DNA from: Kryptolebias marmoratus
Lineage: Eukaryota; Chordata; Actinopteri; Cyprinodontiformes; Rivulidae
Length of the DNA stretch: 64,000 nt
Assembly (NCBI RefSeq): GCF_001649575.2
Contig: NC_051450.1
Span: 13,275,717 to 13,339,716 of the forward strand
Direction: 5' to 3'
Positions 49,601-64,000 of the stretch are shown here, one piece after another. Every line of letters begins with the position of its first letter. Positions within the stretch are counted from its first letter, which is position 1. Under the pieces are notes generated by a model, which saw only the letters and a list, made by a program, of their open reading frames with translations, was not told the origin of the DNA and did no database searches. A program made the position numbers and the translations under genes.

Positions 49601-52600
49601 TGTCTGTTTCTGGGGAACAAGAAGCGGCCTGTTTGCTATTTTTTGTAGAAAATGTGTTTGATATTTGTTTGAAGTTCATAATCCAACAACATGAGTGGAA
49701 ATACACTTCCTATGTAAGAGACAGTCCTCAAACTGAAAATGTCACAAAAAAAAAGAAGAAAGACAAACCAAACAGTGTCTAGACATTGTTGTGCTGCAGT
49801 TTTATCAAAACATTTCTATAAAAATATGGTGCTATACCTATTTTTTTTAAATGTTGCTTCTGCTTTGCTTTAAGCTGCAAATTTCCCTGTTGATACTTTT
49901 ATTTCTTTGCTTTGCACTAAAAGAAAACATTAAATAAAAAAAGTTTTTTAAAGATGCAACATATTAAGTCCTAAAGGTTGGAGATGTTCAATCGGTTGAA
50001 ATAAAATGATGATAGATTGGGGACAGCCCCATTAATATAAAAATAAAAGTCTCGCGATGCAGCACTATATTAAGCTCATAAAAATGAAAAACAAAAAAAA
50101 AAAGATCAGCTCAGAACAAATGTGTCAGCTGCTCATACAATCACATGCACACAGACAAACTCATTCACACAGAAATACAATAAGACAACAAAGACGGTTG
50201 ACCCGGGTCACGACACGCTGCCCTCTCCCCCCTTTATTTAGCTCTATATATTTATACAGTTTTATTTTTTAGGAAGTCCTACCGGTGATTCCCAAAACGG
50301 GGCGAGTGGTGTGAATTTCACAGAGCACGGCTTCCTGTCGGATAGAGGATGTTCCCAGCCAATCTTTCATGGATGCAGCAAACAGGAGTCATCGGAACCA
50401 GGAAGTGGAGACAGGTGCTCTCTGGAAGACTCAAAGATTGACAGAAAGAAAAAAAACAACAACAGACAATGGTCCACATTTATCTTTCGTTGTGCTGCAG
50501 CTGAGCTTATGAGTTTCCCCCCAACGATCTTTGTCGAAATGCTGACTGCTTTTGTACAACTACTATTTAAAGATAAGTATAGCTCTTTATTAATCCGGTT
50601 GGTGTCTGTTTAAAATAGGATGTCCTGCTTTGTTTCTTTAAACAATAATAAATGTAATTTTATCCACTGTTCTGCTATTGTTTTGCTCTTTGAGTGTTTT
50701 TTATGATCTAATTCAACCATTTCTATTTCTTTCCGGCAGACCGATGCGATCTGCTGGCTTCCTTAGACAGAATAACCTTTACTAATTGACATTTTATAAT
50801 AAACGTGAATGTTTTTGTACTTTTGTTGGAAATTGGTGCTATATATATATAAACTGAATTAAATTAAATTTTCTAACTGATCACATATTAGTTGGATACG
50901 AGTTTCAAATCATCCATTGAATGTTTATTCACACCATAATTACACCATTTGCCTTAGTTTTGAGTTAAATGCAGTGTTTCAAATAATTTTACTATTTTAC
51001 ATTTTAGCTGTTTCACCATTTATCTATAACTTCTTTTAAAATATTAATAAACAATTTATCTAGTAGACTTTGGAAGTTTTACTATTTATACACTGTTCAC
51101 TAGTTTAGTTGTCAATTTTCCAACCTTTTTAATTATTTGCTTTCAGCTGCTTCACCTTCAGGCTACAACTAGTTATTTCTACCATGTTAGCTGGACTATC
51201 TTTGAGCTCTTTCATCACTTGTTCCAGAACTTCTAGATAGCTTTGAAAACTTTTATTGGCAATCTAGATGTACTTTAACATTATTTATATTCCCATATTT
51301 AACTGCATTTATCTTTTACTTTTAAAAGCTTTGTTTCTAAGAGCTTATTAGTCACAACTTTCAGCTATTAAAGGATTTAGCAGTTTGTTCATTACTTACA
51401 TTTATGGTACTTTAAGTTTTCTGTTTTTATCTTTGTGTACCTTATCACGGTCTTTTCATGCATCCATTAGTTAACTGTTTACCCCATTAGTCTTTGTTAT
51501 GAATCCTCAGGCTTTTATTACTTTATCAGGTACAGCTGAATTTTGATTAGTTGTTCTGTTTTGTCAGATTTAATAAGAAATGAGTCATATTGTTTTGCTC
51601 ATCAGCATTGCTCACGTCGTAGGAAGGAAAGTCCAGAACTTACAGGGAATCCTGCAGGACAACATGAACCCTAAACCCAACAGAGAGGAAGCTGACTGCT
51701 GATGTAGTCATCTTATACTCACTACCCGCTTGGGTACGAGCTAAAAATTGTCCCGAATGCCACCAGGGGATTCAGACAAAAGAACAGAGAGTGCTGAGCT
51801 GATCAGGAGAAGCCCGGAGTTGATTCAGCTCCGTGTGTCAATTCCTGACTGAAACAAATGTACCGGTCGGCTCGAACAATGTTCTCCAACCACCGCCACC
51901 TTCTATGGTCCAAGAGTCTTTTTATCATATTGTTCTAATTTGTAAAACATTGAATTTTATATCTTTGTTGCATTTTAGATCCTCATTTTATTCTGTTTGG
52001 CAGTTGTTACTTTTAAATGACGTTTTGGCACATTTTTATGTTTTAAAGCTGTACAGGTAGATTACAGACTTTTATTGCCCAATGCATGACACAATCCTAA
52101 TGTCTAATAGTCTTCTTAAACTACAATCAGTATTTATTAGTGGCATGCTGATGTTTCATACAAATCTAAATGATATACAATTGTCTATCTAGTAACAAAA
52201 ATGACCAAAGTAAAGAAATATGGGTTTTTATATTCATTTCTAATATAAATGGCCTCTTTTGGATGGAAATATAAAAAAAAGTCTTTTACTTTCAATATTT
52301 TCAAAATATTTAACTGGATTATTGTGACATAAAATCATTTAAATAAGATTTTTCTTTCTAAGTGTTTGTAAGGTGGGCTTTTTTACACTAAAAAAAGTGT
52401 GCAGATGACATTTGGAGACTTAAGCTCCTCGGACTTTAAAGTAAAAAACAATAAAATTTTTTAACAAATCCTGTACGATATGTGTGTAAGAATAAAACAC
52501 AAGAAATTAAAAACAGGCACACAGCTGGTACACCTTACATTTGTGAATATTCTGTGTGAATTTTGACACGCCAACTAACATCTTGCCAAAAAAACGTGAA

Positions 52601-53200
52601 AAAAAAAAAAAAACATAAGGGAATTTGTTCAGTTTGTCAATCCACTGGAAGACTAATTACACCTGAATGTGACAAAAGCAGGAATGGAAGAAAATCGAAC
52701 CACTGAGCACTGAACTGTATCAGTGAATCTATATATAGTGGGAACACAACTGTACACTGGTGCGACAGGCAGAGACCATAAAAGCGATCGGGCCTGAGAG
52801 GAGCAGCATTTGCCCGGGATTATGAGCAACCAGCCCTGCTTTAGACAACAGACACACCCTCTCCTGCAGCTGTCTCACATGCTGTATGTGCAATCTACTA
52901 TCAATGACTTAATCAGTTTGGGCCCTCACAACCTTTACATGTCTGCTGTTTGTTCTGAAACTGGGCCCGAGTTCAAGATTGTTTAGTTACTTTGTGCAAA
53001 TGGGTCTTTGATTTTCTAAGTTAACGTGTTTCCTGGCACGACGCAGAACATCTTTTAGGTTTGGACCGGAACAAAACTGCAGCTGGGTGATGAACTGTTA
53101 TTGGAAAATGCCAGGAAATAATTTAGATGCAAGTTTTCACAGCCCGAGTGAACACGTTGATTTCACTTGTCTTGTTTCGAGTCGACAACTCGAAGACTAG
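46641..53200. other. Intergenic sequence between RP1 and SOX17, part 2
   Basis: No gene or RNA recognised. A GC-richer island is at about 46880-47280. The rest is AT-rich, especially 50600-52600. A few repeats of unknown type may be present (48040-48600). Confidence 0.5.
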
Positions 53201-53219
53201 CACAGAGAATTTATTCAGC

Positions 53220-53490
53220 CTGTGTTGATGCTATCATGGCTGTATGCTGAAAACTCAGAGTTTCACTGTGTTTGTGCCTGAGCTGGTCAAATAAAGCTGA
53301 TCTTGCCGGTTTGTTGAATGAAATCGCAGCCGACTGTGTGGGTAAATGAGGCTGTGTTTGTGAAAGGCAGCTACCTGAGATGAGATTAGGGCAGTGCCAT
53401 GATTAAGTGCTGCTGTTGTTAATGTAGCCGCCCGTGCTGCTGTAATCTCACAGTGCTGGCAGCGAAGCCCCGGGACACACAAACACATGT
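53220..53490. promoter_or_regulatory. Candidate conserved non-coding element
   Basis: A GC-balanced, non-repetitive patch in AT-rich DNA, about 2.4 kb downstream of the SOX17 3' end. Its composition suggests constraint, but no alignment is available. A CA microsatellite follows at 53499-53516. Confidence 0.3.
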
Positions 53491-54269
53491 GCACATGCAC
53501 GCACACACACACACACATTGGGGACACCATTAAAGCCCCTATTTCCTCTGAGATGTTCTCCTTCTCGCTGTTATCCAGGAACAAATTGGTTTTCTTACTT
53601 TATTCAAACATGTCTGAGATAAACAGCTTATATAACACAACTAGTTAAAGCAAAGCATGTCTTCTTACATCTGTGAAACTATTTCAGAATTAGGAGTTAC
53701 GTTGTGTAAAGGGTAAATAGTTGCATATAAATTGGCACTTTTGTTAATAAGTTGTGTTTTATGTAAAATTCAAAAGTTAAAAGATCAAATATAGGTGTTT
53801 TACAGTAAATATATAAATATATATGACATCTTAAGCTTGTTTTTTTAAGGGAAACTAAACTAAATATTAAAAGAGGTAAATGATACCATTTTTTCAGTTA
53901 CTATAAAAATACACTCAGTATTTATGACAAGTGTTCAGTTTTAAATATTGTGCGTCATAGCATTCTTAGCTTAATGTAATTTGCAATAGTTGTCTCTGGA
54001 TGTGCCGAAGACAGTTTAAAATTTAAAGACAAACTGAATCTAAAAACTAACACTTTTAAAGATCAGACCATGCAAAGCAACATAAGTGAATAAACCACAA
54101 TACCTTCATAGGAATAGAAAGAAATGTCTAAAACTGGCTGTTTTTAGGAAACTGCTTCAGTTTCAATCTAAAATGATGCTTCCTGGAGTTCCGCTCATAA
54201 AGAAAACAGCTGTAAAATACGTCGTATGAACAAGTATTTGAGTCTGAATGGTTAAATTTCATCCACTGA

Positions 54270-54620
54270 GCCCTCCCCATCAATTAGCCCAGATCAGCAA
54301 GGTGTGCGGAGATAATATCACGGCTGACGTGGGGGTCTGCCTCGCCCTAAGTCCTAGCAGGTGACCCCCCCACCACCTCCACCCACCCACTTTGCTAAAG
54401 CCTTGGGGATCGAGGCCTGAGCCTGTTGTTATGCACCCATTAGCTGTAACAACAGGGAGGATAAACCTGCCACTCAGCTGCGAACCGAATTTAAACACAT
54501 TCACACCAATTACAGCGGATTCGCCCCGAGGGAGCAAAGAAGTGCGTTTGGGTGGCAGCATGGAAGTCAAAACACGCGAGGACACCTTCCACAAATTTAC
54601 CCAGGAATGTATACAGAAGT
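54270..54620. promoter_or_regulatory. Candidate conserved non-coding element downstream of SOX17
   Basis: A GC-balanced patch with long complex sequence, lying about 1.3 kb beyond the SOX17 3' end. It contains ctttgctaaag and aacaacaggg, weak TCF/SOX-like words. Open frames on both strands (54280-54804 minus, 54392-54826 plus) have no family similarity or splice support and are more likely a sign of GC content. Confidence 0.3.
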
Positions 54621-55564
54621 TAAAAAGTGCAGCTACTCTGACAGGACCTTTTTTTGTTGTTGTTGTTATTGTTAATTTGAGCAAAAAGCTGAAGTCATTA
54701 AAAATACCGTGGGAAGCGTTTAACTCGAGACCTTCAGCTCCTTTTAACATGAGAGAATATTTTAAAACATCCAGCATGAACAAAGCACATGAATATATAC
54801 ACACCTCTGGAACATGTTTCCTCTGAAGTGCTAAAAATGGATCGTGAGGTCAGGGTGATTGACCCCCTCAGAGAAGAACCTCTTCCTTTTGAAATAGGGA
54901 AAATCTCTATTTATAAAGCGGGTCTCTTGTTGAGTTATAAATACACTGAATCATCCTCAAGGTTCAGTCTAATCGCTTAAAGATTTTTGCCTGATAAGTT
55001 TGATTGATGTCAAAGCAACATGCAGGCTTCAGCGGATAAATATATCGTAATCGTTCAGTGTACCTACAGAAATAAATTCTGATATCATTGCTATGTTAAT
55101 AAGCACAACTGAGGAGGTGATACAGAGGATGCATTCTGTTGAGAAATTACAATAAATAAAGCATGGACGTCGTTCAGTGGGGGCGTAGTTTAATTTTAAT
55201 GACCCCTTGCATTAATCAGAAGAGACTAAATCATTTACAGACAGGATGTCCGGAGCATATACGGCTCGCCGTGCTGAGAAAACAAAGCGCCATGTGCAAC
55301 ATGAACACTGAGATCACCTCCAATCCGTCCGGGCCAGGAAGCCGGGTCGCGGGCCTCCGCTGCCCTGCTTCCAGGTGAGCAACTACTGCTGCTGCTGGGA
55401 AAAACAAACCCAGCACACAGAGGGCCGAATGAACTGCAGGACAGCATCAACTCTACGCACTTAGTAAAGTACTTTTTGTAGAGTGAGGGTTTCGTAAAAC
55501 TTTGTCATGGATTTAAGAGAATAAAAGCAATAAATACCAGAGAGGAAGAGTCTATTTGCAACCA

Positions 55565-55570
55565 TTTATT
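55565..55570 (-). terminator. SOX17 polyadenylation signal
   Basis: tttatt on the + strand gives AATAAA on the minus strand, 300 bp after the SOX17 stop. It is the best canonical signal after the gene. Confidence 0.75.
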
Positions 55571-55869
55571 TCTCAAAAGTGCAAAAGTATAAAAAAAATA
55601 TTCAGTATATACATAAACTTTAAAATAGTGACTGTACAATATTTCTTATCACAGAATGAACTCATATCCCTGCTTGAGAAGAAAAGTAAAAACCAGTGTT
55701 TTAAAAAAGGCTTTTAACTACACAGATACAGTACAAAGTTTTCTTCAAAGCTGGATTTAAAGTCCCAGACGCTTCCTGTGCCAGGAGTGGAAAAATCAAA
55801 ACATTTCTGTTGAAATTTAACTTCAGAGATCTGAGGTCAAACCGCATGTCCTTTGTAGCAGGTGAGAGG

Positions 55870-58224
<2,355 letters not shown>

Positions 58225-58380
58225 AAGTAATAGTTCAGATATTGTGAAGTGGGGTTAAGTTATGAAGAATTAATATCTTACCTGTTCTAGATACTTTGAG
58301 GTTAACTCCGACACTGATAGATAACTTTGGTGTACTTCGGAGTAGCTTCAAACTGTAGGATTTAGTCAAACATAAACTCT
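58225..58380. repeat. Partial relative of the foldback element
   Basis: The sequence agtaatagttcagatattg, then aagttatgaagaattaatat, cttacctg and tagatact parallels the arm of the element at 42972-43610. No second arm is visible, so this is a fragment. Confidence 0.55.
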
Positions 58381-58689
58381 CATTACTCTTCTAGTGTCGC
58401 ACAACTTACAGAAATGGATGAGGATGTGTTTTTCTGTTGTTGATTTATTTTAATGTCCAGACGTGAGTTGTTTATGTAGAATGAAGCTCCATCTGTGTTC
58501 TGAAATCCAAACATCACCCCACATGACGCGACTGAGTTTCTTATCAGAGTCTGCAGACCCCTACTTGTCAGCTTTGTCTTTTCTGGGACCATTCCCATCT
58601 TGTTGTGGTCTAGAGTCGTGTCAAAAGGGGCTGACAGAAATATGAGAGATACTTATGCAACCTTTTTATGCCCCCAGCAGACAACGGTA

Positions 58690-59270
58690 GGGGCTCCAAA
58701 ACATGTCCTCTGAGGGTTAGTGGGAGGGTGTGTGTTGGACGGAGGTCCAGACAGGCGCTGCATGGGACAGGATCTGGACCATAATACTGTCATCGTCTAT
58801 TTTACCACTGATGACCTGATATGGTCCCCCTCCCGGTTCCTAAGGGAGAGGAGAAAGAGGGACCCTGTGTGTGTGCGGTGTCCCTGCGAATGCGTGTGTT
58901 GACATGGGCGTGGGTCTGAGTGCGCCCTGGCTGCCTTTCGCTCGGTGTGGGAGTGAAAATTCCTGGCGTTTGATGGGAGAAGTCATAAAGTCTGGAGTCG
59001 TAGCCACACTTCCTCTACAAGGTGAGGTTCAGAGTCAACCCAAAGGAGCGGGAGGAGTTGGTGTGGAGGGGATGAGGAGAAGTGACACGCCTCATAGCGA
59101 CTCTCTTCGTCCCTCCATTCCTCCCGCCTGTACCTCCACCCCGTGCCTCGGGAGTCTGGAGCTGGGTGGGGGCCAGGGCTCTCGACGCCAGCCTCTGGAC
59201 TCTGCGCTGAGGGAGAGGTCACTTGGCTTGCTTACACAATGGCATTATCTCAGTTCCAGCCTCGGCTACT
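58690..59270. promoter_or_regulatory. GC-rich island upstream of SOX17, candidate enhancer
   Basis: About 580 bp of non-repetitive GC-rich sequence, about 1.4-2 kb upstream of the SOX17 start. The 150-codon open frame at 58871-59323 lacks family similarity. Regulatory use is inferred from position only. Confidence 0.3.
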
Positions 59271-60054
59271 GCAGCGGTGAGCACTTCCTGTCACTCTGCA
59301 AGCACTTCCTGTCCTTGGCGTAGCTGCACAAATTGTCCGCCTTCCAAGTGAGTTCTGAAACACAGTTGAGCTGCTGGTCGCCAGGCTCTCTGTAAAAATG
59401 TCTGTGGGTGGTTTTCTTGGGAATTTCACAATGTATTTGCTGGCTCCTTTGTGCTGAGCCGCGGAGCAACAGTGTTAGTTTAAATCACAGGAACGGAAGG
59501 TATATATGTGTTAGCACTCTGCTCTAATCCCAGGAGCCAGTCGAGCTGCGCAGGCCTGAGCCGGACAAAGTTACAGAGTTCAAACAATACTCCGCTAATG
59601 AGCTGCAAGCGCTGAAGGCACAGTCCCTTTTTATTTATGCGGGGTAAGCTCATATTAGTCATTTAATGCTCTGAAAATAATTTTGACAACTGGTTAAGTG
59701 ACAATAATGAATGCTTTTTACAGTTTATTCTGTTGAAAATATGCTGTAGCAACCAAAAAGAGACAAAGGTGCTATTTTGTGCCATTGGGATTGTCTTAAC
59801 AGGTTCTGGTAAAGGTTTAAAAATAATTTTTGTATGTCTAGACCACAATATAACAACAAGCATCAACAAAAACAAAGAATTGACAGCATATAAAGACTTA
59901 AGCCACAGCGTGTGTTGTAAATAATGAGCCAGGCTGCAGACAAAGTCAGGTATTCTGGTTGACAGTCATTAAAAGATGATAATCTCTGGCTTTCTGACAG
60001 TTTCACACAACAGCCGAGCTGTATTCCTCTGTACGGCTATTACCAACTGCACAA

Positions 60055-60330
60055 ATATATGATATAACGAAGATAAGATGAAACATGCTTTATTGTCCCA
60101 AAAGGAAATTTGTCTCAGGCCACTAACTGTTAAATCACACAATATATTCATGACAACAACAAACACAAGCCAAAAAGCAACAACATGCTAGAATACTTCA
60201 GAAATAAAACCATTACTTCATCACTTGTCGTTATTTAGTATCTTAATAGCAAAAGGAATAAATAATTTTTTGTACTGCTCTATTTTATAAATTGGTATCC
60301 TGAAACTCTCTTGTTAGATTATTTTAAGGA
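60055..60330 (-). mobile_element. LINE 3' tail remnant
   Basis: On the minus strand the segment ends with aatttccttttgggacaata and aagcatgtttcatc. This is the kind of 3' terminus found on fish L2/CR1-like LINEs (aaattcccc...gggatcaataaag). No coding sequence remains. The class is uncertain. Confidence 0.5.
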
Positions 60331-60929
60331 ATTCATGTGAGATTTTTTTCAGCAGCTTAATGAACGACTCGAAGACAGTTTTGAACATAAAGAGTCTTGG
60401 AGATAAAAGCATTCTGGCGCGGATTCTCAGTAATCCAGAAAAGAGTAATCCTAACAAATTGAACCGAAAGAAAATCTTTTTTTTTATGATTCTTGAATGA
60501 AAATTGAGAAAGCTTCTAGGGTGAGAAGCAAATTGCTTTCAGGAAAAACAAAAAGCCTACACCTAACAAAGAGTGAGAAAGAATTAAATAAAAAAAAGGA
60601 AACAAAACAATAGATTTACACAACTGGAAGAGATGGCAACTTGTGTCTTAGAAGAAATGCTAAGCAAAAGAACAATGGTCTCACTCCAAGTTAAAGCCTT
60701 AATTAAATTAAAGTGAAATTAGCGTCTCCCAAGTTAAAGTCTGAGGATTTATTCTGCTGCTGTTCTTTCAGCCTCCAAATGGAAACTCCTTTTCTGGATG
60801 AAGCACAGAATCAAGTATGCTTTCCAAAGACCAGGAAAAGGCAACATTAGATACATAGAAATCACCCAAATGAAAGTAGTAAAATAACAATGGTAAACTT
60901 TTAGTCATGGGTAGAAAAATCACTCTGAC

Positions 60930-61110
60930 CTGTTGGGACTTGAGGACTCTGTGTCATCTGACACAAGAGTCAGGGATTACTTTGGGTCCTGCAGGATGTG
61001 AGGTGGGGACTGTGGGTTCATCCTACAAATACTTGATGTGACTGAGGTCTGGAGAGTTTGGTGGTCGGACTGATCAATGCCTTGAACTCACACTTCTTCA
61101 GCTGTACCTG
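60930..61110 (-). mobile_element. Tc1/mariner transposase C-terminal remnant
   Basis: Read on the minus strand, the sequence matches the 3' part of a fish Tc1-like transposase gene: gttcaaggcattgatcagtc, ccaccaaactctccagacc, tcagtcacatcaag, ccccacctcacatcctgcag, gacccaaag and tgtcagatgacaca. It is short, indel-ridden and non-coding. It is the opposite end of such an element from the copy at 45985-46640. Confidence 0.65.
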
Positions 61111-61204
61111 AGCAGTTTTTGTTTTGAAGCTATGATGAGGAAACCGTCCTCATCTCTTATTGTGGTGTTTTTATTGGTCATGTCCCTGGAAAGTGGGCAT
61201 TTAC

Positions 61205-61440
61205 ATAATTGTTGTGTGTCCATGTGTGTTTTTAACGAGCCTCTCGGAAAGCAATCATTGTGTGTACATCTACAACAGATTCACTTTTGGAGTCAACTGG
61301 ATTCATGATGGCCTAGTTAATCAACCTTAGTAAACCCCAAAAAAGTCATTTTCTCAGCCATTTTTACAGCTTTTGAGCTAAAATTTGGTGTGGTAGTAGC
61401 TGAGAGTCAACTCCAACACATACTCTGAGCGCTAACAGAT
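61205..61440 (+). repeat. Interspersed repeat family R, copy 4
   Basis: Shares taacgagcctctcggaaag, caatcattgtgtgtacatct, ttttggagtcaac, ttttacagcttttgagctaa and gtagtagctgagagtcaac with the other copies. Its right end extends further, as far as cactctgagcgctaacag-like sequence also hinted at in copy 2. Confidence 0.75.
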
Positions 61441-61731
61441 TGAATGGGCTCCTAACTTTGAAAAACATTAAATCTTTCTTCAACTCTGAAGAGAACATAT
61501 ATAGTAAATTTGTTTATTTTTAATATTATTAACAGTTACTTTAATCACACAAGTTTGTCTAGTTTTGAGTATTTCTACAAGTTCTACGGTGTAATACGTC
61601 TTTTAAAATTGAATTTTAGAATGATTAAAGTAAATAAGACATACATATGTTTACAACATGTGCTTTGTATGTAAAGTTAAAGTGGGATGGGACATGTGAG
61701 CCCTTGAGTGGGGTTTAGAATTTTATTTTGC

Positions 61732-61811
61732 CTAAACTAAACTAAACTAAACTAAACTAAACTAAACTAAACTAAACTAAACTAAACTAAACTAAACTAA
61801 ACTAAACTAAA
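61732..61811. repeat. AAACT pentanucleotide microsatellite
   Basis: Sixteen uninterrupted copies of a five-base unit (ctaaa/aaact), 80 bp in all. Confidence 0.98.
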
Positions 61812-62648
61812 GATATGACCACATCAGTATTTTGTGATGCTTTATGAGACTACTGAAATCTTTTTGAAGTAAAGTCATCCAGTCCCGGTCTTTTTTTTTT
61901 TAGACATTTGTCATTATCACCTGTTATATAGATTGTTTAGATTTACTGATTAGACTTTGACTTCCTCCAACACCTGCTCCGGAGAGCAGGAGGTGTTTCA
62001 TGATGGGGGGATGGAGTTCTGCAGCTCCTCGGTGGGAGGATGAGGAGGGGAACACGTAGCGAGTGTGTGTGGAAGAGACACGAGCAGAGAAACATCTTGT
62101 CAGATTGATTCTGAAAATAGAAATTACACCTTTTTTTTGACGTTCTGACACAAATTAAGTCACCCAGAAGCCATTTTCTTTATGCTGTTGCTTCTTTTTT
62201 TGTCTGCCGTCATCTGCCAAACAACAACAACAAAAAAAAAGTCAGAGTCCCGTTGAGGACCTGAAATTGGAAGATGTCATTAAAAAGTTTAAAGCTTCAC
62301 AAGGATATTTTACTCGTGGTTGATCTTCAGTAACCTGAAAATCACCCCACTTGGGAAAATGCAGATATGAGAGATCATCCACAGGCTAAAGTGGGCTAAA
62401 TAAAGCTTTAATGCAGGATCTGAAAGTCTATGTTGGGCCATGTTTTTTCCAAAGGCCGCAAGGTAACGCCACAAGAAGGAGGGACCAGAACTCCTGGCAG
62501 GTGACAAGAAATAAAAACGTTGCAAGCGATCACTCTGTGTGAAACTCTGCCTCCTGCTCACATGCGTACACAGATGTTTTTATGTGCCGCTGCTGGTAAA
62601 GTATTCCCCCTCCCTCAGGGGATTGCTGGGAAAGTTTTGTGGCCTGAG

Positions 62649-62650
<2 letters not shown>

Positions 62651-62693
<43 letters not shown>

Positions 62694-62707
62694 ACCGACA
62701 CACACCA
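62651..62707. repeat. CA microsatellite
   Basis: A pure CA run at 62651-62687, then an imperfect continuation to 62707. Open frames across it are artefacts of the repeat. Confidence 0.97.
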
Positions 62708-63565
62708 ACCTTGCAGAAAGGGTAGCATTGGGATGTTGTCTGCCCGCAGACAAGTGGGGACACAAAGGAAGCTGTCTCCACTCTTGTCTCATTGTTCTGC
62801 AGGCGTTAATCTGTCAGGGATCTGCTGGGAATCAGGTGGGAATCTACTCAGCCATGTTGTGTTTATTGGACACTTCATTCCACGTTTGAGCAAAGAGGAC
62901 ATTTCGGCGCATTCACCTCTGCAGCACCATCCTGCCCCCACCCCGTGAAGATGTCCTGATGATAAAACTATTTCTTGTTTAGTTTTGCCGCTCCGTTTAG
63001 AGACGAGATCCGCCTTGTCTTCTCGTCTCGCCTCATTCTCTGCGTGTTTTACAAAACTCCAAATCGGGTCCAAGACAAATCTTAAATATGCCTTTAGTCA
63101 TGCTAGCTCGAGGATGTTTGGAAACTTTTCACCGCAAATTGTGGTGACCTTCTGGGTTTGAGCATTGCCAGAGGTCAGCCAACAATACAGCGGAAGCAAC
63201 AAGTAAAATAATCAAAGTCCTTTTCCTGACAACGTCCATGAGGCTGTAGATTTGCTCAGAAGACTAAGAGGGCACAGAAATATAAATTTTGTGCTTAATT
63301 TAATTGCTAGGCTTTAATGTAATGTGTTAAACGTTTCAGTGCTTCAACTTGAAGGAACTTATGACATTCATAAACAAATATTTAAATATAAAGAGCAGGA
63401 AAAATAAAAAATAAAAACATCATGGTGTTAAGTAGGTCAAAGATGTATTTTGTGCAGAAAGTATGTTTTATTCATCTTTATTTGTCTGCACTATTAATAC
63501 TATTACTTATAATTTGGTACAAGAAGTAAGTAGTGCCTAGGATCAGTGACGGTCTTACAGACAGT

Positions 63566-64000
63566 GATTGTGTGAATTTAAGCATTCACACCATTGTTTT
63601 CCTGTTTCTCTTTATTATCTATTATCTATTATTGTGTGAATGCTTTATAGCATTCACACCATTGTTTTCCTGTTTCTCTTTATTATCTATTATCTATTCT
63701 TCTTCTTTCACTATTCCGTACATTTTTCGGCACCTATCTCCTTCCACAATTTTTCAGCTATTTCAACCGTTCATATATCAAAACGTTCAGCTCATTACCG
63801 CCATTCCAGCTATGACTTTTGGTATTGGTGCAATTTCGGCTGTTTCAAATATTTAGCTTTTTCTGCCATTTTTTTCTCATTGAAAATGAATGGAGCTGTG
63901 TTCAACTCTTTGAAATTCTGCTTTTTTCTTTCTGTTTCAGCATTTTTCAGCTAATACTACTTCTGCTAATGCAAATTCAGCTATAGTTTCAGCTAATTCA
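63566..64000. mobile_element. Interspersed repeat with duplicated terminal segment
   Basis: A segment of about 66 bp (63566-63630: gtgtgaa, agcattcacaccattg, ttttcctgtttctctttatt) is repeated directly at 63631-63698. The sequence then runs on through ctatctccttcc and gctcattaccgccattccag to a cag-cta-rich stretch (ttcagctaat) cut by the window edge. I recognise this as a frequent teleost repeat but cannot name the class. An 11-bp perfect inverted repeat sits at 63634-63644 and 63649-63659. Confidence 0.65.

Noticed and set aside
54280..54826. Overlapping open frames on both strands as genes
   Set aside because: Both fall in the same GC-balanced patch with no recognised domain. Regulatory sequence is the simpler reading.
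58871..59323. 150-codon open frame as a new gene upstream of SOX17
   Set aside because: No family resemblance, no splice context, and GC-rich composition that lowers stop frequency.
61732..61811. Regular direct repeats as a CRISPR-like array
   Set aside because: They are a pure five-base microsatellite without spacers, in a vertebrate genome.

Overview
This window reads as nuclear DNA of a teleost fish, probably a percomorph. The evidence is compact AT-rich intergenic DNA, GT-AG introns as short as 74-90 bp, fish-type transposon remnants, and four vertebrate genes that can be recognised exon by exon. From left to right these are VPS41 (+, lacking its first exon), ESCO1 (+, complete CDS), RP1 (-, complete CDS) and SOX17 (-, complete CDS). 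Gene names come from protein sequence compared with remembered family members; no database was searched.

Positions 1-2801 hold intron or upstream sequence of VPS41. VPS41 exons run from 2802 to a stop at 15329, giving 840 residues of the HOPS subunit, with a C-terminal RING-H2. After about 1.2 kb of AT-rich DNA, a CRE/ETS-bearing promoter and a non-coding exon lead into ESCO1. ESCO1 has one enormous coding exon of about 9 kb (17720-26687) followed by eight small exons that encode the zinc finger and acetyltransferase. The predicted protein is about 3320 residues, against roughly 840 in human. The excess is an acidic, SQ/TQ-rich region containing two related families of tandem protein repeats. 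An internally deleted non-LTR retrotransposon lies in one ESCO1 intron.

RP1 lies tail-to-tail with ESCO1 and has the classic RP1 layout: two small exons coding two doublecortin domains and one 6.6 kb exon. Its predicted 2468-residue protein stops at a conserved CGxHCPIL motif, where human RP1 continues. Next comes about 14 kb without recognisable genes, carrying a Tc1/mariner remnant, a foldback element with long inverted repeats and some GC-richer islands that may be regulatory. SOX17 (395 residues, two exons) follows. The last 6.7 kb has no recognisable gene and holds GC-richer islands, a second Tc1 remnant, a LINE tail, microsatellites and a repeat-derived end.

RP1 next to SOX17 matches the arrangement on human chromosome 8, which supports both orthology calls. 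The four genes have unrelated roles: endolysosomal tethering, cohesin acetylation, the photoreceptor axoneme, and endoderm/endothelial transcription. Nothing suggests that they act as one system. The most unusual object in the window is the giant repeat-bearing ESCO1 N-terminus.
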